Assembly: GCA_002405475.1 (NCBI GenBank)
Contig: DHLX01000026.1
Location: forward strand, 30,807 to 94,806
DNA: 64,000 bases
Source: Burkholderiales bacterium UBA4657
GTDB lineage: Bacteria; Pseudomonadota; Gammaproteobacteria; Burkholderiales; Burkholderiaceae_E
Reading direction: 5' to 3'
Shown here: positions 9,385-18,606 of the stretch, in pieces
Position numbering within the stretch: the first letter of the stretch is position 1
How the letters are laid out: every line of letters starts with the position of its first letter
The notes under the pieces: generated by a model
Database searches by the model: none
Told to the model about the DNA's origin: nothing
The model's input: only the letters and a program-made list of their open reading frames with translations
Made by a program: the position numbers and the translations under genes

Positions 9385-10383
9385 ATGCGCTTAATTCACC
9401 CCGCTGCCATTTTGCATAATGAGGAGCATCGTCCGCTGCACTTGCCGGTATGTGACCATTACGCCGGTACTGAAAAACGCATGCGCAAAGCCCTGGCTTT
9501 ACAAGCCGAACGTGGGCCCGTGTTTGATATTACCTTCGATGCCGAAGACGGTGCTGCCGTCGGTCAGGAACTGGTGCATGCCGAATTGATGGCGCAACTG
9601 ATTAGCAGCGAGGCCAATATGTATGGTCGGGTCGGAGTGCGTGTGCATGATGTGCATCATCCAGCCTTTAAGACCGAACTGGATACGCTGATGCGACTGG
9701 CAGGCCAGCGCATAGCTTATGTCATGTTTCCCAAGATAAACAATGCTCCCGAGGCGCAGCGCTGCATAGAGGTCCTGAACGAGACTGCCGCAAGGTATGC
9801 GGTGGCGCGTTGGATACCGGCGCACTTTCTGATTGAAACCCACGGCGCTCTAGCTGATGTTTTTGCTATCGCGGCACTGGCTCAGGTAGAAAGTTTGAGT
9901 TTTGGTTTGATGGATTTTGTCTCGGCTCATCATGGTGCCATCAGCGACGCTGCCATGCGCTCTCCGGGGCAATTCGAGCAGGCGCTGGTGCGACGTGCCA
10001 AGCAGGAAATTGCCGCGGCCTGCCATGCCTACGGCAAGGTGCCCTCGCACAATGTCACGACCGAGTTTCGTGACCCGACACAAGCCCACGCCGACGCCGG
10101 TCGCGCCCACCTGGAGTTCGCCTATACCCGTATGTGGAGTATTCACCCGGAACAGATCGGCGCCATTGTGTCAGCCTTGTCGCCCAGCCGTGAGGAAGTG
10201 CTGACCGCCAGTGAAATTTTGTTGCAAGCGCAACATCATGGCTGGGGGCCGATTTCTCACGCCGGGCATCTGCATGATCGCGCCAGTTTCCGTTATTACT
10301 GGCAGGTCTTGCAACGCGCTCATGCAGCACATGTATCGTTACCGGATGAAGTTGTCCATGCTTTTTTCAAGGAAAATTCATGA
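9385..10383 (+). CDS. HpcH/HpaI aldolase / citrate lyase beta-like (CoA ester lyase family)
   Basis: 332-residue TIM-barrel protein of the CitE-like family. Visible features are CDHYAGTEKRMRKALALQ, the metal-binding acidic stretch DITFDAEDGAAVG, the PKINNAPE segment and IETHGALADV with a catalytic-type Glu. Members cleave or form CoA thioesters such as malyl-CoA or citramalyl-CoA; the exact substrate is not readable. I start at ATG 9385 rather than the TTG at 9364 because homologues begin near MRLIHPAA. No Shine-Dalgarno is evident, and TACAAT lies 6 bases upstream. The stop overlaps the prpB start (ATGA), so the two are translationally coupled. Confidence 0.85.
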   Translation: MRLIHPAAILHNEEHRPLHLPVCDHYAGTEKRMRKALALQAERGPVFDITFDAEDGAAVGQELVHAELMAQLISSEANMYGRVGVRVHDVHHPAFKTELDTLMRLAGQRIAYVMFPKINNAPEAQRCIEVLNETAARYAVARWIPAHFLIETHGALADVFAIAALAQVESLSFGLMDFVSAHHGAISDAAMRSPGQFEQALVRRAKQEIAAACHAYGKVPSHNVTTEFRDPTQAHADAGRAHLEFAYTRMWSIHPEQIGAIVSALSPSREEVLTASEILLQAQHHGWGPISHAGHLHDRASFRYYWQVLQRAHAAHVSLPDEVVHAFFKENS

Positions 10384-11267
10384 CCTCAGCACACACTCCC
10401 GGACAGGCTTTTCGTCAGGCCGTGATTCAGGAAAAACCGCTGCAAGTGGTGGGTACCATCAATGCCAACCACGCCTTGCTGGCGCAACAGGCCGGTTTCA
10501 AGGCGCTTTACTTATCGGGGGGCGGGGTGGCGGCGGGGTCACTGGGTCTGCCCGACCTGGGCATTAGTACCCTTGATGATGTTTTGGTCGATGTCCGTCG
10601 TATTACGGATGTTTGCCCCCTGCCCCTGCTGGTCGATGTTGATACCGGCTTTGGTCCTAGCGCCTTCAATGTGGCACGTACTACCCGCTCACTGATTAAA
10701 GCCGGAGCGGCAGCGCTGCATATTGAAGACCAGGTCGGTGCCAAGCGCTGCGGTCACCGCCCGAACAAGGAAATTGTGTCGCAGCAGGAAATGGTCGATC
10801 GCATCAAAGCCGCGGTCGATGCCCGCACCGATGACGGTTTTGTCATCATGGCCCGTACTGACGCCCTCGCGGTAGAAGGTCTGGAACGCGCCATTGAACG
10901 TGCAGTAGCCTGCGTTGAAGCCGGAGCCGACATGATTTTTCCTGAAGCCATGACCGAGCTTGACATGTACCGGCATTTTGCCCGCGCAGTCCAGGTACCG
11001 GTACTGGCCAACATTACCGAATTCGGCAGTACCCCACTGTTTACCGTCGATGAATTACGCCAGGCCGATGTCAGTCTGGTGCTGTACCCGTTATCGGCGT
11101 TTCGAGCCATGAACAAAGCGGCACAAACTGTCTATAACGCCATACGTAACGAGGGCACACAAAAAAATGTCCTGCCCCTGATGCAAACCCGAATGGAACT
11201 GTACGACAGCATCCGTTATCATGCGTACGAGCAAAAACTCGATGCTTTATTCGCCAAAAGCAAATAA
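10380..11267 (+). CDS. prpB: 2-methylisocitrate lyase
   Basis: Splits 2-methylisocitrate into pyruvate and succinate, the last step of the methylcitrate cycle for propionyl-CoA. The 295-residue isocitrate lyase/PEP mutase barrel contains VDVDTGFG with metal-binding aspartates and the signature KRCGHRPNKE (catalytic Cys124). Starts within the stop of the CitE-like gene; prpC follows 30 bases later. Length and motif distinguish it from the much longer isocitrate lyase. Confidence 0.96.
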   Translation: MTSAHTPGQAFRQAVIQEKPLQVVGTINANHALLAQQAGFKALYLSGGGVAAGSLGLPDLGISTLDDVLVDVRRITDVCPLPLLVDVDTGFGPSAFNVARTTRSLIKAGAAALHIEDQVGAKRCGHRPNKEIVSQQEMVDRIKAAVDARTDDGFVIMARTDALAVEGLERAIERAVACVEAGADMIFPEAMTELDMYRHFARAVQVPVLANITEFGSTPLFTVDELRQADVSLVLYPLSAFRAMNKAAQTVYNAIRNEGTQKNVLPLMQTRMELYDSIRYHAYEQKLDALFAKSK

Positions 11268-11297
11268 AGCCAGCGTTACAAGTCTAGGAGACCCCCA

Positions 11298-12446
11298 ATG
11301 ACCGAAACCGTCTTGCCCAAAGTCAAAAAATCTGTCGCCTTATCGGGCGTCGTTGCCGGCAATACCGCCTTATGTACGGTAGGCCGCACTGGCAATGATC
11401 TGCACTACCGAGGCTACGATATTCTCGATATCGCCGGTGAATGCGAGTTTGAGGAAATAGCTCATTTACTGATTCATGAAAAGCTGCCGACACGTGCTGA
11501 GCTGATCGCTTATAAAACTCGCCTGGCATCAATGCGCGGCCTGCCTGCCGCCGTGAAAAATGCGCTGGAGACCTTACCCGCCTCGACTCACCCCATGGAT
11601 GTGCTGCGTAGCGGCGTTAGCGTGCTGGGGTGCCAACAACCGGAACAAGATGACCATGCCAGCGCCGGGGCGCGTGATATCGCTGACAGGCTCATCGCAT
11701 GCCAAGGGTCGATGCTGCTGTACTGGTATCACTATGCCTGCAATGGTAGACGTATTGAAGTCGAAACCGACGACGACTCGATAGCTGCACACTTTCTGCA
11801 TTTGTTGCATGGCAAGCCCGCTCCGTCGCTCTGGGTCAAGGCCATGCATACCTCGCTCAATCTGTACGCCGAACATGAGTTCAATGCCTCGACGTTCACT
11901 GCCCGGGTCATTGCCGGTACCGGGTCGGATTTTTATTCGTCAATGTGCGGTGCGATTGGTGCCCTGCGCGGCCCGAAACACGGTGGCGCCAACGAAGTGG
12001 CTTTCGAGATTCAACAACGCTATGACTCCCCTGATGAGGCTGAAGCTGACATTGTAAGACGCATTGCCAATAAGGAAGTGATTATTGGCTTTGGCCATCC
12101 GGTCTATACCGTGAGCGACCCGCGCAATAAAGTCATTAAAGCGGTGGCGCAACAATTGGCGACTCATGCCGGTCAATTAAAAATGTATGACATCGCCGAG
12201 CGTATTGAAGCGGTCATGTGGCGCGAGAAAAAAATGTTCCCCAATCTTGACTGGTTCAGTGCGGTCAGTTACCACCTGATGGGCGTACCCACCAGTATGT
12301 TTACCCCGCTGTTCATCATCTCACGTACTAGCGGCTGGGGTGCGCATGTGATTGAACAACGCGAGGACAACAAAATCATTCGCCCCAGTGCACACTACAT
12401 CGGCCCGGATAACCTGGACTTTATTCCTATCGACAAACGCACTTAA
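11298..12446 (+). CDS. prpC: 2-methylcitrate synthase
   Basis: Condenses propionyl-CoA with oxaloacetate. At 382 residues it is the short form of the citrate synthase fold. The active-site motif is GFGHPVYTVSDPRNK, with Pro-Val-Tyr-Thr typical of methylcitrate synthases, against GFGHRVYK in the gltA product of this window. Other family segments are EHEFNASTFTARV and the GPKHGGANE loop. AGGAG precedes the ATG. It lies between prpB and a secreted unknown protein, in the same direction as prpD and acnA. Confidence 0.95.
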   Translation: MTETVLPKVKKSVALSGVVAGNTALCTVGRTGNDLHYRGYDILDIAGECEFEEIAHLLIHEKLPTRAELIAYKTRLASMRGLPAAVKNALETLPASTHPMDVLRSGVSVLGCQQPEQDDHASAGARDIADRLIACQGSMLLYWYHYACNGRRIEVETDDDSIAAHFLHLLHGKPAPSLWVKAMHTSLNLYAEHEFNASTFTARVIAGTGSDFYSSMCGAIGALRGPKHGGANEVAFEIQQRYDSPDEAEADIVRRIANKEVIIGFGHPVYTVSDPRNKVIKAVAQQLATHAGQLKMYDIAERIEAVMWREKKMFPNLDWFSAVSYHLMGVPTSMFTPLFIISRTSGWGAHVIEQREDNKIIRPSAHYIGPDNLDFIPIDKRT

Positions 12447-12494
12447 TCGCGTCAAGATAGTGCCCTCAAGCAGACACGAAAGCAGGAGACCCCG

Positions 12495-12968
12495 ATGAAA
12501 AAGCTCTCACTGGCAATATTTGGCCTATGCCTGTCAGGTACCACCGTGCTGGCACAAACCGCCCCTGGCGCAAAAAGCAACGTGCAAAGAACGGCGGTCA
12601 AGCCTTCTATGGCGTATGAAGGTAATGCACCACGCGCCACTGGCGCCGCAGCAGCGTATCAGGCAGTCAGCCCGGAACAACTCGCCGCTGCCGACCATGT
12701 TCTGGTCGGTCAGATGGAGTGTGAATTTGGTCAGCAGGTCAGCCTCGAAGCCATTGCCGATCGTCCTGCGCACTTTCGTCTGGCGTTCAAGGGAAATTTT
12801 TATACGGTCGTTCCCGAACCGACCACGACAGGGGCCGTGCGCCTGGAAGACAAGCGCGCTGGTGTCGTCTGGTTACAGATTCCTGCCAAGTCGATGATGA
12901 TGAATTCCCGTATCGGACAGCGCATGGTCGATGACTGCAAACACCCGACCCAGGTCGCGGTACGCTGA
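12495..12968 (+). CDS. Secreted protein of unknown function, within the prp cluster
   Basis: 157 residues with a clear signal peptide (MKKLSLAIFGLCLSGTTVLA, probable cleavage before QT). The mature part has a low-complexity Ala/Pro linker to about residue 60, then a compact domain with two cysteines (GQMECEFG near 78 and DDCKHP near 150) that could form a disulfide. The pattern ECEFGQQVSLEA...GVVWLQIP faintly recalls the MliC/PliC lysozyme-inhibitor fold, but I would not assign it. A good Shine-Dalgarno (AGGAGACCCC) precedes the ATG. Its position between prpC and prpD suggests co-expression with propionate metabolism although it is exported. Confidence 0.85.
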   Translation: MKKLSLAIFGLCLSGTTVLAQTAPGAKSNVQRTAVKPSMAYEGNAPRATGAAAAYQAVSPEQLAAADHVLVGQMECEFGQQVSLEAIADRPAHFRLAFKGNFYTVVPEPTTTGAVRLEDKRAGVVWLQIPAKSMMMNSRIGQRMVDDCKHPTQVAVR

Positions 12969-13012
12969 GTCCCTCATCCCCTAAACTTTTCTCAACCCCG
13001 CTCTAATCCATT

Positions 13013-14455
13013 ATGTCTGCCGCTATTTCCAACGTTCGCCCCAAGCCCGATAAAATCCTGGTCGATATTGCCGACTATGTCCTGAAAACCAGAATCAATA
13101 GCCCGCTGGCCTATGACACGGCGCGCAATTGTCTGATCGATACCCTGGGTTGTGGCTTTGAGGCCTTAGGCTACCCGGCCTGTACCAAACTGCTGGGCCC
13201 TATTGTGCCGGGCACCATCGTTCCGCACGGTGCCAAGGTGCCGGGTACACCATTCCAGCTCGATCCGGTACAGGCGGCCTTCAATATCGGCGCCATGATT
13301 CGCTGGCTGGACTTTAACGACACCTGGCTCGCAGCTGAGTGGGGTCACCCCAGCGATAACCTGGGCGGCATTCTGGCGACGGCGGACTGGTTGAGTCGGT
13401 GTGCCGTGGCACAAGGCCGCAAGCCCTTGCTAATGAAAGACGTGCTCACCGCCATGATCAAGGCGCATGAAATTCAAGGCGTGTTTGCCCTGGAAAATTC
13501 TTTCAACCGGGTCGGTCTCGATCACGTCATTCTGGTCAAGCTGGCCTCCACGGCAGTCGTAGCGCAGATGCTGGGACTGAACCGGGAGGAAATCATCAAC
13601 GCCGTGTCGCTGGCGTTTGTCGATGGTCAAGCCTTGCGCACTTACCGCCACGCCCCGAATACCGGGTCACGTAAATCGTGGGCGGCTGGGGATGCCACCG
13701 CGCGCGGTGTGCGTCTGGCACTGATGGCCGCCAAAGGCGAAATGGGTTACCCCAGCGTCTTAAGCGCCAAGACCTGGGGCTTTTACGACGTACTGTTCAA
13801 GGGCAAGAGTTTTTCCTTGCCGCAAAAATTGGGTTCCTACGTCATGGAAAACGTCTTGTTCAAAATCAGTTTTCCGGCGGAGTTTCACGCCCAAACTGCG
13901 GTCGAGTGCGCCATGCAACTGCACGAACAGGTCAAGGATCGGCTTGATCAGATTAAAAAAATCACCATTCGCACGCATGAATCGGCCATACGCATTATTG
14001 ACAAAAAAGGGCCGCTGCATAACCCGGCAGACCGCGACCACTGCCTGCAATACATGGTGGCCGTGCCTTTGATTCATGGACGCCTGACGGCCGATGACTA
14101 CGAGGACAAAGTGGCGCAGGATGCGCGCATTGATGCCCTGCGCGCCAAGATGGAATGTGTTGAGGATAAGCAGTTCAGTCGTGATTACCTCGACCCAGCC
14201 AAGCGTTCCATTGCCAACGCCATCACCATTGAATTCAAGGACGGTAAAAAAACCCGCGAAGTCGTGGTGGAATACCCCATCGGTCACAAACGTCGGCGCA
14301 AGGAAGGTATTCCGGTGCTGGTGGAAAAATTCAAAACCAATCTGGCGCGGCGCTTTCCGTCGAAGCAGCAGCAGGCCATACTTGACACCAGCCTCAATCA
14401 GAAAAAGCTTGAATCCATGCCGGTGCATGAGTATGTCGATATGATGGTGATCTAG
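13013..14455 (+). CDS. prpD: 2-methylcitrate dehydratase (MmgE/PrpD family)
   Basis: Dehydrates 2-methylcitrate to cis-2-methylaconitate. The 480-residue protein shows the PrpD pattern: RNCLIDTLGCGFEAL near residue 45, WLDFNDTWLAAEWGHPSDN (about 100-118), and KISFPAEFHAQTAVECA, with the lid domain and long C-terminal domain intact. No Shine-Dalgarno is obvious before the ATG. With prpB, prpC and an aconitase it completes a methylcitrate cycle; no acnD/prpF pair is present, so AcnA or another aconitase must hydrate 2-methylaconitate. Confidence 0.94.
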   Translation: MSAAISNVRPKPDKILVDIADYVLKTRINSPLAYDTARNCLIDTLGCGFEALGYPACTKLLGPIVPGTIVPHGAKVPGTPFQLDPVQAAFNIGAMIRWLDFNDTWLAAEWGHPSDNLGGILATADWLSRCAVAQGRKPLLMKDVLTAMIKAHEIQGVFALENSFNRVGLDHVILVKLASTAVVAQMLGLNREEIINAVSLAFVDGQALRTYRHAPNTGSRKSWAAGDATARGVRLALMAAKGEMGYPSVLSAKTWGFYDVLFKGKSFSLPQKLGSYVMENVLFKISFPAEFHAQTAVECAMQLHEQVKDRLDQIKKITIRTHESAIRIIDKKGPLHNPADRDHCLQYMVAVPLIHGRLTADDYEDKVAQDARIDALRAKMECVEDKQFSRDYLDPAKRSIANAITIEFKDGKKTREVVVEYPIGHKRRRKEGIPVLVEKFKTNLARRFPSKQQQAILDTSLNQKKLESMPVHEYVDMMVI

Positions 14456-14513
14456 CGAACTGGCACACACTGCTGCACTGCAATTAGTCACGGATTTCTG
14501 CTATTCTTGTAAC

Positions 14514-14532
14514 TCTTATATATGATATAAGA
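14514..14532. promoter_or_regulatory. Inverted repeat upstream of acnA, probable GntR operator
   Basis: TCTTATAT-ATG-ATATAAGA is a perfect 8-bp inverted repeat with a 3-base centre, ending 16 bases before the acnA ATG. It shares the TCTTAT/ATAAGA arms with the palindrome at 8227-8242, but the arms are 7 bases further apart. So close to the start codon, bound protein would block transcription initiation or early elongation. Confidence 0.6.
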
Positions 14533-14548
14533 CCATCGGAGAAGGAAT

Positions 14549-17251
14549 ATGCCCCATAACACCCTGAATACACTGAAAGACTTCAAGATCGGCGATAAAA
14601 AAGCCAAGTACTACTCGCTGCCAGCCCTGGAAAAAACACTGGGCACGCGCATCAGCCGCCTGCCGGTTTCCATTCGTATTGTGCTTGAGTCGGTACTGCG
14701 TAATGTCGATGGCAAAAAGATTACCGAAGCGCACGTTAAAGAATTGGCGAACTGGAAACCCAAGGCCAAACGTGAAGAAGAAATTCCGTTCGTGGTGGCA
14801 CGGGTAGTGCTGCAAGACTTCACCGGCGTGCCCTTATTGGCTGACCTGGCCGCCATGCGCGGTGTGGCGCAGGCCATGGGCAAAAATCCAAAGAAAATTG
14901 AGCCTTTGGTGCCGGTCGATCTGGTGGTCGATCACTCGGTGCAAATTGACCATTTCCGTCAGAAAGACGCGCTCGATCTGAACATGAAACTGGAGTTTCA
15001 GCGTAACAAGGAACGTTACCAGTTCATGAAATGGGGCATGCAGGCGTTTGATACTTTCCGCGTGGTACCGCCGGGCATAGGCATTGTGCACCAGGTGAAC
15101 CTGGAATATCTGGCGCGTGGTGTGCACAAGAATAAAGACGGTGTAGTTTATTTTGATTCTCTGGTAGGTACTGACTCCCATACCACCATGATTAACGGTA
15201 TTGGTGTTGTCGGTTGGGGCGTGGGCGGTATTGAGGCCGAAGCGGGTATGCTCGGTCAACCCGTCTATTTCCTGACCCCGGATGTTGTCGGCTTTCACAT
15301 GAAAGGTCGCCTGCGCGAAGGTGTGACCGCGACCGACCTGGTGCTGACCGTGACCGAAATGTTGCGCAAGGCTAAAGTGGTGGGCAAGTTTGTCGAGTTT
15401 TATGGCGAGGGAGTCGAGGCGCTGACGCTGGCCGACCGCGCCACCATTGCCAATATGGCACCCGAATACGGCGCTACCATGGGTTTCTTCCCGATTGATG
15501 GCAATACCATGGACTATCTGGAAGGCACGGGCCGCAGCAAGGACGAAATGGCGGCGTTGAAGGCCTACTTCAAGGCGCAAGGCATGTACGGCATCCCCAA
15601 GGCCGGTGACATTGATTATTCCTCGGTGGTCGAGCTGGATCTGTCGAGCGTCGCACCGTCATTGGCTGGCCCGAAACGCCCGCAAGACCGGATTGAAATC
15701 GGTCAGGTCAAATCGACGTTCAATTCGCTGTTCAGCAAGCCAGTCGCTGAAAATGGTTTTAATCAAACGGCTGATAAACTGAATCAGGAATTTAGCACCA
15801 GCAACGGTGTCAAAGTCAAAAATGGCGATATTCTGATTGCTGCGATTACCTCTTGCACCAATACCAGTAACCCCAGCGTCTTGCTGGCGGCCGGTCTGGT
15901 GGCGAAGAAAGCGGTGGAAGCCGGTCTGACCGTAGCGCCGCACATCAAAACCTCACTCGCACCGGGTTCGCGTGTCGTGACCCAGTACCTGAAAAAAGCC
16001 GGGCTGCTACCTTATCTGGAAAAACTGGGCTTCCCCGTTACGGCTTATGGCTGCACCACCTGTATTGGTAACGCCGGTGACCTGACACCCGAACTGAACG
16101 AAGTCATTCAGCAAAACGACCTGGTGTGCTCGGCGGTACTGTCGGGCAACCGTAACTTTGAAGCGCGTATTCACCCCAACATCAAGGCCAACTTCCTAGC
16201 CTCGCCCCCACTGGTGGTGGCTTATGCGATTGCCGGTACCGTAACCAAAGACCTGATGACCGAGCCGGTGGGCAAAGGCAAAGGCGGCAAGGATATTTAT
16301 ATTGGTGATATTTGGCCGAGCACGAAAGAAATTAACAAGCTGATGAAACTGGCGCTGGATGCCGATACCTACAAGAAAAATTATAAAAAGCTGACCGAAA
16401 AAGGCGACTTGTGGAGCCAGGTGCCGAGCGCTGAAGGGCAGGTCTATGACTGGCCTACCAGTACCTATATTGCCGAGCCGCCGTTCTTTGCCGGCTTTGC
16501 CATGGAGCCTACCGTTTCAGCCCTAGGGGTCAGTTCAGCCCGTGCGCTCGGCGTGTTTGGTGATTCCATTACCACCGACCACATCTCGCCCGCCGGTTCG
16601 ATCAAGGACACCTCCCCCGCAGGCAAGTGGCTCATTCAGCATGGCGTGACCAAGGCCGACTTCAATAGCTACGGCGCACGGCGTGGTCACCATGACGTCA
16701 TGATGCGCGGTACCTTCGCCAATGTACGCATCAAAAACCTGATGATTCCGCCCAAGGCCGATGGTTCGCGTGTCGAAGGGGGGCTCACTCTGCATCAGCC
16801 TTCAGGCGAACAAATGTCGATTTATGACGCGGCGGTGAAGTATATGGGCAGTCAAATACCGACCGTAATCTTTGGTGGTGAAGAATACGGTACCGGTTCC
16901 AGTCGTGACTGGGCCGCCAAAGGTACGCAGTTATTAGGGGTCAAGGCCGTGGTGGCGAAAAGCTTTGAACGCATTCACCGCAGCAACCTGGTAGGTATGG
17001 GTGTTCTGCCCTTGCAGTTCAAGAACGGCGAAAGTGTGGACAGCCTGGGCATTACGGGCAACGAAAGCTACGACATTGTGATTGACGGTGATCTGAAGCC
17101 GCAAATGGATGTCAAACTCGTCATCACACGCCACGACGGCAGCAAGAAGGAAACGACTTTGTTACTGCGTATTGATACGCCGATTGAAGTCGATTATTAC
17201 AAGCACGGCGGCATCTTGCCGTTTGTCTTGCGTCAGTTGCTGGCAGCTTAA
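14549..17251 (+). CDS. acnA: Aconitate hydratase A
   Basis: Isomerises citrate to isocitrate through cis-aconitate and probably also hydrates 2-methylaconitate to 2-methylisocitrate for PrpB. The 900-residue length and domain order match the AcnA/IRP1 class. The 4Fe-4S ligands are Cys436 (SCTNTSNP), Cys502 and Cys505 (GCTTCIGNAG), close to the positions in E. coli AcnA. The swivel domain includes GEEYGTGSSRDWAAKG. A strong GGAGAAGGA ribosome site precedes the ATG. Last gene of the plus-strand carbon block, with a terminator behind it. Confidence 0.97.
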   Translation: MPHNTLNTLKDFKIGDKKAKYYSLPALEKTLGTRISRLPVSIRIVLESVLRNVDGKKITEAHVKELANWKPKAKREEEIPFVVARVVLQDFTGVPLLADLAAMRGVAQAMGKNPKKIEPLVPVDLVVDHSVQIDHFRQKDALDLNMKLEFQRNKERYQFMKWGMQAFDTFRVVPPGIGIVHQVNLEYLARGVHKNKDGVVYFDSLVGTDSHTTMINGIGVVGWGVGGIEAEAGMLGQPVYFLTPDVVGFHMKGRLREGVTATDLVLTVTEMLRKAKVVGKFVEFYGEGVEALTLADRATIANMAPEYGATMGFFPIDGNTMDYLEGTGRSKDEMAALKAYFKAQGMYGIPKAGDIDYSSVVELDLSSVAPSLAGPKRPQDRIEIGQVKSTFNSLFSKPVAENGFNQTADKLNQEFSTSNGVKVKNGDILIAAITSCTNTSNPSVLLAAGLVAKKAVEAGLTVAPHIKTSLAPGSRVVTQYLKKAGLLPYLEKLGFPVTAYGCTTCIGNAGDLTPELNEVIQQNDLVCSAVLSGNRNFEARIHPNIKANFLASPPLVVAYAIAGTVTKDLMTEPVGKGKGGKDIYIGDIWPSTKEINKLMKLALDADTYKKNYKKLTEKGDLWSQVPSAEGQVYDWPTSTYIAEPPFFAGFAMEPTVSALGVSSARALGVFGDSITTDHISPAGSIKDTSPAGKWLIQHGVTKADFNSYGARRGHHDVMMRGTFANVRIKNLMIPPKADGSRVEGGLTLHQPSGEQMSIYDAAVKYMGSQIPTVIFGGEEYGTGSSRDWAAKGTQLLGVKAVVAKSFERIHRSNLVGMGVLPLQFKNGESVDSLGITGNESYDIVIDGDLKPQMDVKLVITRHDGSKKETTLLLRIDTPIEVDYYKHGGILPFVLRQLLAA

Positions 17252-17275
17252 GTTTACAGCAGGCAGTCATCATCA

Positions 17276-17303
17276 GCGCACCCCGTAGCGGGTGCGCTTT
17301 TTT
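17276..17303 (+). terminator. Rho-independent terminator after acnA
   Basis: Stem GCGCACCC (17276-17283) pairs with GGGTGCGC (17290-17297) around a 6-base loop, followed by TTTTTT. It sits 25 bases after the acnA stop and ends just before the convergent chrA stop. Confidence 0.88.
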
Positions 17304-17310
17304 ATTGTCT

Positions 17311-18606
17311 TTAGTGTAAGCACCAGCCGGCCAAGGCGCACAAAAATAATACTGGTATCACATTCCAGCGTAGTCGCCACAAGGCAAAAAGTGCCGCCAA
17401 TATCATCAGGGCTGCCGCGATATCGAGCCGACCTTGTGCGCCCTGAGGCCACAACACATGGCCCGCAAAAAACAGGGCCAGATTAAAAATGACCCCGACC
17501 ACGGCGGCGGTAATAGCAGACAAAGGCGCTGACCACGACAGCTTGCCACGGCTGGCTTCGACCCAGGGTGCGCCGGCAAAAATAAAAATAAACGAAGGTA
17601 AGAAAGTAAAGAAAGTGGCTATACCCGCGCCTGTAATCGCGGCTAGTAATAATTGATCCGCCCCCAAAGTCTGGGTTTGCCAGGCCGCAACGAAACCAAC
17701 AAAGGCCACGATCATAATCAGCGGTCCCGGCGTGGTTTCACCCAGTGCCAGACCATCCATCATTTGCGTAGTCGTCAGCCAGCCATAATGACCAACTGCC
17801 GCTTGCACGACATAGGGTAAAACAGCATAAGCCCCACCAAAAGTCACCAGTGCCGCTTTGCTGAAAAACCAGCCCAGTTGTGTCAGGGTGGAAGTCCAGC
17901 CCAGACTAGCTAGCAATATCAACATGAGCACTGTCCAGAGCAGCGCGCCGGTCAATAGCCACCTGACCGTAGTCTTCCAGGCGGGTGCTGGCAGGTTTGA
18001 GGTACCCGGGGTTTCTTGTATGTCTGGGTCTGAATGGGGGTGCCCCGGTTGAAAAATGTAGGGGGCATAGCGCCCACCGATCCAGCCCAGTATCGCTGCC
18101 ATAGCCACGATCAGTGGAAACGGTAAATGCAGAAAAAACAGGGCAATAAATGCGAACAGTGCGATGAGCATCAACACCGGATGGCGCAAGGTACGTTTTC
18201 CAACACGCCAGACCGCATGCATGACAATGGCAACCACAGCGGCTTTCATGCCATACAAAATACCGGCGGCTGTCGCCGTCTGGCCAAAACTCAGGTAAGC
18301 CCAGGATAAACCCGTCAGAATCAAAAGCGAAGGCAAGACAAACAGGCCTCCTGCCACCAGCCCGCCCCTGACTCCGTGCATCGACCATCCGAGATAGGTC
18401 GCCAGTTGTTGCGCTTCCGGGCCGGGCAACAGCATGCAGTAATTCAGGGCATGCAAAAAGCGCGACTCGGAAATCCAGCGTTTCTGCTCCACCAGCTCTT
18501 TATGCATGATGGCAATCTGACCCGCCGGACCGCCAAAACTGATGAACCCGAGTTTCAACCAGAACCAAAAAGCCTGTTTAAAGCTGACGACAGCACTGTC
18601 ATTCAT
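17311..18606 (-). CDS. chrA: Chromate transporter, long-chain (two-domain) ChrA family
   Basis: 431-residue membrane protein with two related CHR domains. The first holds GFISFGGPAGQIAIMH and LPGPEAQQLATYLGW, the second LVTFGGAYAVLPYV and LGETTPGPLIMI. The FGGP/FGG and PGP motifs are the family signature. Characterised members export chromate by proton antiport; the natural substrate of many chromosomal copies is unknown. The start overlaps the stop of yaaA by four bases (ATGA), so the two form an operon. Confidence 0.92.
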   Translation of the reverse strand: MNDSAVVSFKQAFWFWLKLGFISFGGPAGQIAIMHKELVEQKRWISESRFLHALNYCMLLPGPEAQQLATYLGWSMHGVRGGLVAGGLFVLPSLLILTGLSWAYLSFGQTATAAGILYGMKAAVVAIVMHAVWRVGKRTLRHPVLMLIALFAFIALFFLHLPFPLIVAMAAILGWIGGRYAPYIFQPGHPHSDPDIQETPGTSNLPAPAWKTTVRWLLTGALLWTVLMLILLASLGWTSTLTQLGWFFSKAALVTFGGAYAVLPYVVQAAVGHYGWLTTTQMMDGLALGETTPGPLIMIVAFVGFVAAWQTQTLGADQLLLAAITGAGIATFFTFLPSFIFIFAGAPWVEASRGKLSWSAPLSAITAAVVGVIFNLALFFAGHVLWPQGAQGRLDIAAALMILAALFALWRLRWNVIPVLFLCALAGWCLH

